A stretch of DNA of 64,000 nt from Schistocerca nitens (Eukaryota > Arthropoda > Insecta > Orthoptera > Acrididae): positions 359,023,234-359,087,233 of the forward strand of contig NC_064622.1 in assembly GCF_023898315.1 (NCBI RefSeq), given 5' to 3'. The translations under genes and the position numbers were made by a program. Under the pieces are notes generated by a model. That model ran no database searches and was not told the DNA's origin. It was given only the letters and a program-made list of their open reading frames with translations. The number at the start of each line of letters is the position of its first letter. Position 1 is the stretch's first letter. Shown piece after piece: positions 56,731 through 64,000 of the stretch.

Positions 56731-57583
56731 TCAGAGAACAAAGGGGACCAGGCAGGCCCTAAAAAAACAAGGAACAGCAGAAGGAAGAAGCTGAATTGTG
56801 TGGTGAAACCCTTCGCCCCTGTTGTGGAGGATGAGAACAATGTTTCGTATTTTCTGAGCAATGGGGTGAGGAGGGTATCCAGTGAGGGAAAGGACACTGC
56901 CTGTACCGCATCCTGCTCTGATAAGCCCAGACAACTAAAAATGTCAATACCCAGAAGGCTAGTAGTGCTGGGGGATTTGACCACCAAAAATTGAATGGTG
57001 AAGGAATGACCGTTGTAAGAGATTTGCGTGGAAAAAACACCATTGACTGATATAGAGTAATTACTGAAACTGTGCAGCTGGCCGCTGTGGTCGAGCGGTT
57101 CTAGGTGCTTCAGTCCGGAACCACACTGCTGCTACAGTCGCAGGTTCGAATCCTGCCTCGGGCATGGATGTGTTTGATGTCCTTAGGTTAGTTAGGTTTA
57201 AGTAGTTCTAAGTCTAGGGGATGATGACCTCAGATGTTGAAGTCCCATAGGGCTTAGAGCCGTTTGAACCATTTGAAACTGTGCAAGGCACTAGTGTACG
57301 GGGATAAAGCCAGCGAGCCCAAACGTTGGTATGTGGCACCATCCACAATAGCAGCGGATGATGCCATCTCAATTTGGAGGACCAACAGGACATGCACAAC
57401 TTTCAAGGTAAGGAGAAAACGGGTACCCGACTGCGAAATGATGGAGAATACTTGGCCGTCAATGGAATGCGAGGCTTGCAGGTCCTGAAGTGACGATTCG
57501 TGACAAGCCTGTGCGTCTGCAGGAAGCATGGCATCTACACGATGTTTCTGCAAAGCTTGAGACACCATGGTGAGATGGCCCAC
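56731..57583 (-). pseudogene. Gypsy protease, split by a SINE
   Basis: From 57480 the minus strand reads LKVVHVLLVLQIEMASSAAI then VDGATYQRLGSLALSPYTSA, the region of the aspartic protease active site (Asp-Ser/Thr-Gly has become degenerate). After the 197-bp SINE at 57077-57273 it resumes as NGVFSTQISYNGHSFTIQFL and SLLGIDIF, the end of the protease fold. Confidence 0.7.
57077..57273 (+). mobile_element. tRNA-derived SINE in the gypsy protease
   Basis: Head GCTGGCCGCTGTGGTCGAGC with box B-like GGTTCGAATCCTGCC, body CTTAGGTTAGTTAGG and 3' end GAGCCGTTTGAACCAT. TGAAACTGTGCA is duplicated at 57065-57076 and 57274-57285 (12 bp). Same family as 27511-27702. It is younger than the gypsy element. 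Confidence 0.93.
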
Positions 57584-58190
57584 TCGGCTGCAAGCTGTAC
57601 ATCTTGCTCGCCGGTGGGGGTACTCCGACTGTTGGTAAGTCCGGAAAAAAGTTCAGACAGGATGGAAGCTGGGTGAAAGACTTCCTTTCACGGAGTGGAC
57701 CAATGGATTGACGAGGCTCCTGCTCGGCACTAGGCAACTGGTGAGCCACGAAAACAGCTGGATCAAGATGCAGTGGTTGTAGGCGGTGAGACTGTTCAAA
57801 CGCATGAATGATCAGCAGACAGGTGTTGAAGAACGGGTCCTGTAACTTCAAAATATCAGCCAGAAGACCCTCATCTGGTGCATGAAACACCACCATATCG
57901 CGAATCAACGAAGAGGCATAAAACTGCTTGTAGGCAACGTTGGCACACCAGAATTTACAGTTGCGGGAGAGACCCTGGAGTGTCGTAATCCATTCCCTAT
58001 AAGTCTGACCTGGAGACTTTCAACAGGAAAAGAAAGTCTGACAGCTGGAGGTGACGTGTATTTGTGTGACAAACTACTCAGAAAGGCAGCCTTTAATGTG
58101 AGTAAATGAGAGATCTCGAGGGGGCTGCTCCGGATTCAATTGTTGGATTAAACAATACACCTGTGGACCGACTGTTGCTAAAAAAAAAAA
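57584..58190 (-). pseudogene. Gypsy gag, decayed
   Basis: The minus strand shows LIRDMVVFHAPDEGLLADIL then KLQDPFFNTCLLIIHAFEQS, the C-terminal gag core ending in the Cys-rich region (CTACSRVGH; QACHESS) where zinc-knuckle spacing is lost. A gag core with 'F.....Y..W...L..L...C.F' can be made out around 57930-58040 with a stop. Confidence 0.6.
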
Positions 58191-58261
58191 AGCTCAGCTT
58201 CAATTTTTGTCGTTTATCCCATGTGCCAGTAAATGTTATTACAACCATTCAACATAATTTG

Positions 58262-58460
58262 ACCATGATGAGATTTTCACACTGCAGCAGAGTGTGTGCT
58301 GATATGAAACTTCCTGACAGATTAAAACTGTGTGCCGGACCGAGACTCGAACTCTGGACCTTTGCCTTTCGCGGGCAAGTGCTGTACCATCTGAACTACC
58401 CAAGCACGACTCACGCTCCATCCTCACAGCTTTACTTCTTGTAAATTTTGCAAGTTTTCT
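58262..58460 (-). mobile_element. tRNA-derived SINE (GAAACTTCCTGACAG family)
   Basis: Complement: TTGGGTAGTTCAGATGGTAC (box A), GAGTTCGAGTCTCGG (box B), GGCACACAGTTTTAATCTG, then GGAAGTTTCATATCAGCACA and a tail of GTGAAAATCTCATCATGG. A third SINE family in the window. Target duplication not resolved. Confidence 0.82.
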
Positions 58461-59704
58461 TTCCTGTCAAACATCACCTCCTGCTTTTTTATTGCCTCAT
58501 TTAATTATCACATTTGTCAAAAACACATTTCACCTTATTTGCCATGGTAAACTACTCATAGGCCTGTGATATGATTTTTCCTAACTTCACATAGCTGCAT
58601 AAAAATGTCATATATTGATCTAGCAGCCAATGACAATGTTGGATGTTATTAGAAATGATGCTAAATGACTGCGATTTCCAAAAGTATTGCTTTGAACTAA
58701 ATTTCTGTTGGTGAGTAAAGTAAGATTTTTTTCCCGCACCTCCTCCTAAGTTGCTACTTACTTAAACATAGCTAATTATGGATACCAGATCTTTTGAGTG
58801 ATGGAGAGGTGTGTATAAAGGAGATATTAAAGGAGATATGACTGCTTAGGCAGTGAAACTCATTTCCTTCACAGAAAGGGGCTTTTAAAAGTTGTTGCAG
58901 TGTGGCTGATGTGAATAATATTCTAAGCAGTGTTGGATAATAACAGTATGGAAAGGGTGAGAAAGGGGAGATAGAGAAAAACTGTATTAACTTGGGATAA
59001 AAAGGGATGCAAGACTTGAAGGAAAGGAAAACATGCTGGAGGCAAATGATAGTCACAGCAGTTTCACACAAATAAAGCTAAGAAAATAAGAAGATACAAG
59101 GAACTATAAAAGAATAGTGGGGAGGGGAGAGATAAGGAACCAAAGGTGTGAGGGAGCTACATAAGGAAGATTAATAAATGAATGAAAGAAGCTGTAATTT
59201 GAAATAAAAAGGTGAAGGCAGAGAAAAATGAAAAGGTCTGAAACTGACAATAGGAGACAGGGAACAAAGATAGGAGAAAAAGAGGGACATGTGGAAGTAG
59301 TAGCAGGAAACTATGAGACAGAGAGACAATATGGAGACCAGGAATAGGAGAGTCGCATGACTTTTAGGAACATAGGATACATAGACAGGTAGTGCCATCC
59401 TGCCCATATCGGAGACTCTTGTGTTCTTCTCTCCTAATCTTCTTACCTTCTGACTGTTGTTATGTACTCAGTTGTCCTGCTTCAAAGAATACTGTAGACT
59501 CAAGCTTATGCAGTCATTTCTGTTTTTATCCAACACACAGCACATTTTCTTATGAGTGAATAATGATCTATCCACTCAATCACAGTTTATATCCAATGCA
59601 TGACTTTCTGTCATTGCAGTATGTACTTTTTTTTTACAGTAAAATGTACTGGTATTGAACACAGCACTTTCTGTTATTGCAATAATATGTATTCCTTCCC
59701 ACAG
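58461..59704. other. Intronic, nothing recognised
   Basis: Purine-rich from about 58950 to 59340, with minus-strand Phe/Ser-rich frames that look compositional. It ends in the POLR3B acceptor at 59704. Confidence 0.5.
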
Positions 59705-59859
59705 GAAAAATGGAAACTAGTACCAGCATTTCTACAAGTCAAAGGACTTGTGAAGGAGCACATAGACTCATTTAATTACTTCATCAATGTGGGGATAAAA
59801 AAGATTGTTGAAGCAAATGAGAAAGTATTGAGTGATGCGGACCCCTTGTTTTATGTAAA
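59705..59859 (+). CDS. POLR3B: RNA polymerase III subunit RPC2 (POLR3B), exon 2
   Basis: Acceptor TTCCCACAG ends at 59704 and donor GTGAGT starts at 59860. The peptide [20 protein letters not shown] then [20 protein letters not shown] and [12 protein letters not shown] is almost unchanged from the N-terminal protrusion of RNA polymerase III RPC2 across animals ([28 protein letters not shown]). The exon leaves the last codon with two bases (phase 2). The next residues in the family (YLNIYVG...) are not in the window, so later exons lie to the right. Confidence 0.95.
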
Positions 59860-60142
59860 GTGAGTAAATATTTTTTATAAATGTCCATGTCATTGTTGAT
59901 TTAACATTTCTGTTCATTCAGTCACACATTGTGTTCTTTGAATCCCACCATGTAGGAGAGCCTATAGAAATGTGGAATGAGTAAAGTTATTGATTAATAA
60001 ACAGAAGCAGCCTCAGCAGTCTATTTCTACAAAGTGTACTAGCAACAAATTATGACTAATGCTAATTTATGTAAACTGATGAATATGAAAATTATTATTC
60101 TATACAGGTATATGTACATTACGAGGAAAAATACTTTAGGAG

Positions 60143-60237
<95 letters not shown>

Positions 60238-60240
60238 ACA
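60143..60240. repeat. Poly-A followed by (CA)n
   Basis: 45 A residues directly followed by about 20 CA units with two CG interruptions near the end. Confidence 0.97.
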
Positions 60241-60451
60241 AAAGTTTGTGTAGTCAGACTGTAAGGGTCATAAGATACTATCATGTAAATAGCTATTCAG
60301 TATTACTAATTGTAGTCCCAGTACTGTTTACTAAGCCAAGATGCATTATCTTTTATGAAAGTATTCTCTTTTTCTCAGAAAGCAAAATATTTACCATGTG
60401 TTTTCAGTTCTTTGACGCATAGTATCATGTTCATGTATCAGAGGTAACAAC

Positions 60452-60479
60452 ATGATGATGATGATGATGATGATGATGA
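60452..60479. repeat. (ATG)n microsatellite
   Basis: Nine ATG units. Confidence 0.95.
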
Positions 60480-60955
60480 AGGAAAATGAGGAATGTTGCT
60501 TAATAAAACTACAGGAATCTGAAGTAACAATTTTATTTTTTACACTATGTCCCTCTTGTGGTTATTACAATTTCGTTATTTTATTGGCAGTGGGGTTTGT
60601 TGATACACTTTCTCATCATCAAACCCTAAAAGTAATTTGAAAATAGCTACATTAGCAACAGCATGACACCAAAAGCAAAATTGCACTTAGAATTAAAATA
60701 TGTAATACATAGTTATTCTGTTGTTTAAAAACTATCTATATATGACCAAAATAACTATATTTTACAATATTGTAATAAAACGTATATTGGGATGTAATCA
60801 TTGTGCTGTACTCTGTCAGTAGTGCTATGCACCTGTAGTAAAACTCAATCACTGTACAGACAATGTAACATGAAACTAGAATTGAGTTTTTATATACAAT
60901 GAAGGTCCCTTACAGAATCAATCATGTACTTACTTGCAAAGCTAAAAAAAATGGA

Positions 60956-60956
<1 letters not shown>

Positions 60957-61011
<55 letters not shown>
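60957..61011. repeat. (AT)n microsatellite
   Basis: About 27 AT units, adjacent to the foldback element. Confidence 0.95.
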
Positions 61012-61015
<4 letters not shown>

Positions 61016-61019
61016 TAAT

Positions 61020-61417
61020 AGAGGGAAATATTCCACGTAGGAAAAATATATCTAAAAACAAAGATGATGTGACTTACCAAATGAAAGTGCTGGCAGGTCG
61101 ACAGACACACAAACATACACACAAAATTCAAGCTTTCGCAACAAACTGTTGCCTCATCAGGAAAGAGGGGAAGGAGAGGGAAAGACGAAAGGATGTGGGT
61201 TTTAAGGGAGAGGGTAAGGAGTCATTCCAAACCTGGGAGCGGAAAGACTTACCTTAGGGGGAAAAAAGGACAGGTATACATTCGCACACACACACATATC
61301 CATCCACACATATACAGACACAAGGCTTGTGTCTGTATATGTGTGGATGGATATGTGTGTGTGTGTGTGTGTGTGCGCGAATGTATACCTGGCTTGTGTC
61401 TGTATATGTGTGGATGG

Positions 61418-61482
<65 letters not shown>

Positions 61483-61735
61483 AATGTATACCTGTCCTTT
61501 TTTCCCCCTAAGGTAAGTCTTTCCGCTCCCGGGATTGGAATGACTCCTTACCCTCTCCCTTAAAACCCACATCCTTTCGTCTTTCCCTCTCCTTCCCCTC
61601 TTTCCTGATGAGGCAACAGTTTGTTGCGAAAGCTTGAATTTTGTGTGTATGTTTGTGTTTGTTTGTGTGTCTGTCGACCTGCCAGCACTTTCATTTGGTA
61701 AGTCACATCATCTTTGTTTTTATATATAAAGTACG
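61020..61735. mobile_element. Foldback element with ~300-bp arms
   Basis: The left arm (61049-61330) and the complement of the right arm (61335-61725) are nearly the same: AAACAAAGATGATGTGACTT, AAAGTGCTGGCAGGTCGACA, AAATTCAAGCTTTCGCAACA, AACTGTTGCCTCATCAGGAA, and GGGTTTTAAGGGAGAGGG. The centre holds a ~65-bp unit (GTGTCTGTATATGTGTGGAT...) duplicated with expanded GT runs at 61361-61376 and 61424-61475. No coding capacity beyond compositional frames. The high arm identity suggests recent insertion or gene conversion between arms. Confidence 0.85.
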
Positions 61736-61986
61736 TAGTTAATGAGATCATGCAGTGATATATTGCTTTTGATTGTTTTAGCTTTGCAAGTATATACATT
61801 ATTAGTTCTGTAATAGGTCTCTATTGTATAAAAGTACTCAGTTCTATTTTTCACATTTCACTGTTTGTGCAGTATTGAGTTTTACTATAGGTGACTGTGT
61901 GTATAGCAGTACTGACATAGAGTACAACATGATTATCACACCAATAAATTAAAATTGAAATTACAGCTGGCAGTAGTGTTGAAAAT

Positions 61987-62002
61987 TATAGTATTCCCGT
62001 TG
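61987..62002. repeat. Left 16-bp direct repeat of PLE at 62003
   Basis: TATAGTATTCCCGTTG, identical to 63012-63027. Confidence 0.85.
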
Positions 62003-63011
62003 TTCAAACAAATTTCGGGCTTGCAGCCGCTTGTCGTTCAATACTTTGCACGATATTTCAACTGGGCACCTGCCAGTCATTTTCAGGTGAGACGTCGCAG
62101 ACTGGCGAAAACGTCCTCCGTTCCACAATATATAGCGTACTGTAACTACTCTGCGCATGCGTCGAAAACTTGATAGTTGAACTACACTGCCCGCCGGCAG
62201 CGCCCTCGCTGGTGGAATAGCGAAACTCGGTCACCCTCTGCGTTGCTGTTTGCCACGGCCGTCGACGCACTCTGTCATCTTCGATTTGAGCAAATTGTGG
62301 AGATGATGGGATTCCATGCACTGTCCAGCTGGTAGCCGCTGTCACGGTTTAACAGATTTTCCGCCAGTCGTATTTCTACGGATTCTTTAATAATGGAGTC
62401 CCAGAAAGATGTTGCTGTGGACAAAATCATTGTTTTCTCATACTCCATTGAATGTCCAGTAGAAATACAATGTTCAGCAATAGCAGACTTGTTTGGCTGC
62501 AAAAGGCGGGTGTAACGTTGATGTTCAGTGCAGCGTTCTTTCACGGTGTGTGTGGTTTGACCTATATAAGCCATACCACATTGGCACGGTATCTTGTAAA
62601 TTCCGGCCTTTCGTAGTAACAGATTGTCCTTAACTGATCCCACAAGGTCCGCAATCTTCGATGGTGGGCAGAAAACCACTTTTACCTGAAATTTTCGGAG
62701 GATTCTTGCTATTTTAAACGAAGTGTTGCCAAGGAAAGGAAGAAAGGCTAAAGATTGTTCCGGCATGTTCTCCTCTTTATTCACTTCCTGCTTCTTAGTT
62801 TTAACTGTTAGTGCCCTGTTAATCTGCCGGATGGAATACCCATTTTCGCTGAATACTGTCTTTAGATGGGCGAGCTCTTGAGGTAAGCTATCTAGATCTG
62901 AGACAGTATGAGCTCTATGAACAAGTGTTTTAAGCAAACTCATGGTTTGCGATGGCTGCAAGCCCGAAATTTGTTTGAACAGTGAATTCGCCGGGAAAAT
63001 TTTAAAATTCA
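62003..63011 (-). mobile_element. Penelope-like element, 5'-truncated, second lineage
   Basis: Holds the C-terminal part of a Penelope ORF on the minus strand plus a non-coding end. It is flanked by TATAGTATTCCCGTTG on both sides. A 27-bp block beginning GTTCAAACAAATTTCGGGC is present near each end in opposite orientation (61999-62028 and about 62951-62981), so the ends carry an inverted remnant typical of the complex termini of PLEs. Confidence 0.85.
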
Positions 63012-63039
63012 TATAGTATTCCCGTTGGTCGTGGTCCAC
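62275..63039 (-). CDS. Penelope-like C-terminal fragment with GIY-YIG endonuclease
   Basis: A 254-codon open frame. It starts in flanking sequence (the first ~15 residues are target DNA), so the Met is not a true start. Residues ~30-110 are the post-RT region (YSIRQINRAL; FLPFLGNTSFKIARILRKF; VVFCPPSKIADLVGSVKD). The GIY-YIG domain follows: GIYKIPCQCGMAYIGQTTHT, with GIY and YIG both intact, Arg in VKERCTEHQR and Glu in SAIAEHC...H. KESVEIRLAENLLNRDSGY then closes with W at LDSAWNP. The RT is missing, so it cannot move itself, but the endonuclease part looks uncorrupted. Confidence 0.88.
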   Translation of the reverse strand: MDHDQREYYMNFKIFPANSLFKQISGLQPSQTMSLLKTLVHRAHTVSDLDSLPQELAHLKTVFSENGYSIRQINRALTVKTKKQEVNKEENMPEQSLAFLPFLGNTSFKIARILRKFQVKVVFCPPSKIADLVGSVKDNLLLRKAGIYKIPCQCGMAYIGQTTHTVKERCTEHQRYTRLLQPNKSAIAEHCISTGHSMEYEKTMILSTATSFWDSIIKESVEIRLAENLLNRDSGYQLDSAWNPIISTICSNRR

Positions 63040-63601
63040 TCCTTCTATTTAACAAGAATGAATATGCCAAAACTTTTGTGATTAGATTTAAAGCAACGTT
63101 CCTTCCTTAAAATACCTATTCATTTTCCCATCTACTCCTCTCTCTTGGAGAAACAGCGGCATATAAAGTTGAACAATGGAAATTCGCCTTCTTTAGAAAG
63201 GAACAAACAAACAAACAAAAACACACACACACACACACACACACAAAAAGCAAGTACACCTCGTGTGTTTTATTTTATTTTTTTTTTCTGGAAGAGGCTT
63301 TGGCCAAAAGCTCAATGTGTAATAGTCTCTTTGATGTATGTCTGTGCAACTCGACGTGTAATTTTTATGGTGAGTAGCATCTAAAGTTGAGAAAGATAAA
63401 TATTGACATCTGACTCTTTGTTTCTAGTAGTCTTTCTCTAACTCCAGTTTAATCTGTTTGCATATTTGTACATCTAACTTTAGTTTGAATAATATTAAGA
63501 CACACTGAAAATGAAAAAAGTTATTTGTGTAGGTAAGTCATCATTTTTTGATATGCATTCTCCATACATGATCATGTAAGACATAACAAATAAAAATGTT
63601 C
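63028..63601. other. Intronic, PLE-like tail fragment
   Basis: An (AC)n run at about 63217-63244, then GAAGAGGCTTTGGCCAAAAG and ATGGTGAGTAGCATC, resembles the terminal block of the first PLE lineage. No coding remnant is attached. The rest is AT-rich. Confidence 0.5.
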
Positions 63602-64000
63602 TACATCTACATCCATACTCCGCAAGCCACCTGACTGTGTGTGGCGGAGGGTACCCTGAGTACCTCTATCGGTTCTCCCTTCTATTCCAGTCTCGTATTG
63701 TTCGTGGAAAGAAGGATTGTCGGTATGCTTCTGGGTGGGCTCTAATCTCTCTGATTTTATCCTCATGGTCTCTTTGTGAGATATACGTAGGAGGGAGCAA
63801 TATACTGCTTGACTCTTCGGTGAAGGTATGTTCTCGAAACTTTAACAAAAGCCCGTACCGAGCTACTGAGCGTCTCTCCTGCAGAGTCTTCCACTGGAGT
63901 TTACCTATCACCTCCGTAACGCTTTCGCGATTACTAAATGCTCCTGTAACGAAGCGCGTTGCTCGCCATTGGATCTTCTCTATCTCTTCTATCAACCCTA
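63602..64000 (-). mobile_element. CR1-like LINE 3' end, continues past window
   Basis: The minus strand encodes MIEEIEKIQWRATRFVTGAF, SNRESVTEVIGKLQWKTLQE, LLLKFREHTFTEESSSILLP and FPRTIRDWNRRENR-stop, the C-terminus of the same family as 37113-40472, here with the frame intact, and the 3' end CTACATCTACATCC at 63602. It shows that the TGA at 40235 in the other copy replaced an Arg codon. Confidence 0.9.

Larger units (their letters stand above)
53640..58200 (-). mobile_element. Ty3/gypsy LTR-retrotransposon relic
   Basis: On the minus strand, from right to left, remnants appear in pol order: gag with a broken zinc knuckle, aspartic protease, RT, RNase H, integrase. Stops and frameshifts interrupt every domain. 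The left end near 53640 starts TGTCATGTCCTG and could be the 3' LTR, but no matching 5' LTR is present near 58200, so LTR boundaries are not established. A G-run at 54652-54669 lies in the region after integrase. Confidence 0.85.
42018..59704 (+). other. POLR3B: 17.7-kb POLR3B intron 1
   Basis: From donor GTGAGT to acceptor TTCCCACAG. Contents are repeats and unassigned AT-rich sequence. No other exon was recognised. Confidence 0.8.
59860..61019 (+). other. POLR3B: POLR3B intron 2 (start), simple repeats
   Basis: The intron runs to the window end. It holds poly-A at 60143-60187, a CA run at 60188-60240, (ATG)n at 60452-60479 and (AT)n at 60957-61011. No exon was seen. Confidence 0.7.

Overview
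This is a eukaryotic nuclear window from a large-genome insect, most likely an orthopteran of the grasshopper/locust type. That assignment is inference. It rests on two insect-like housekeeping genes with introns of about 20 kb, dense dinucleotide microsatellites, and repeat families (tRNA-derived SINEs, RTE and CR1 LINEs, Penelope-like elements) of the kind that fill orthopteran genomes. Host coding sequence is only about 1 kb of the 64 kb.

Two host genes lie on the + strand. The first is the 3' half of the gene for eIF2B gamma (EIF2B3): five coding exons at 390-511, 2628-2821, 2983-3206, 23957-24060 and 24151-24203, with splice phases that agree and the family's terminal Met-Glu-Ile. Its third intron in the window is 20.7 kb and full of transposons. 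The second is the 5' end of POLR3B, the second-largest subunit of RNA polymerase III: exon 1 at 41943-42017 and exon 2 at 59705-59859, separated by a 17.7 kb intron. The gene continues beyond the window.

The rest is transposon strata, often nested. In the EIF2B3 intron (3.2-24 kb): a short mariner-like element split by a complete Tc1-like element with an uninterrupted transposase; an RTE LINE; a foldback element; two facing tRNA-like SINE heads; a degenerate ~100-bp repeat array; and an inverted pair of Penelope-like elements (PLEs) interrupted by a 4.9 kb terminal-inverted-repeat element that itself holds another RTE copy. Between the genes (24.2-41.9 kb): a gypsy RT relic, a mariner-superfamily element with ~118 bp inverted repeats and a twice-interrupted transposase, a SINE, a gag-like relic, a second inverted PLE pair flanked by a 15-bp direct repeat, an RTE LINE, a CR1-like LINE with an esterase-type ORF1, and a degenerate DDE transposase. 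In POLR3B intron 1: CR1 tails, a 1.48 kb element with ~380 bp inverted repeats, a LINE RT relic, a gypsy relic with a SINE in its protease, and three further SINEs. Downstream of POLR3B exon 2: a foldback element, a third PLE, and a CR1 tail at the window edge.

I found no operon, CRISPR array, functional tRNA or rRNA gene, and no clearly new gene system. The most notable structures are the two inverted PLE composites, the 4.9 kb and 1.48 kb unclassified inverted-repeat elements, and the intact-looking Tc1-like element.
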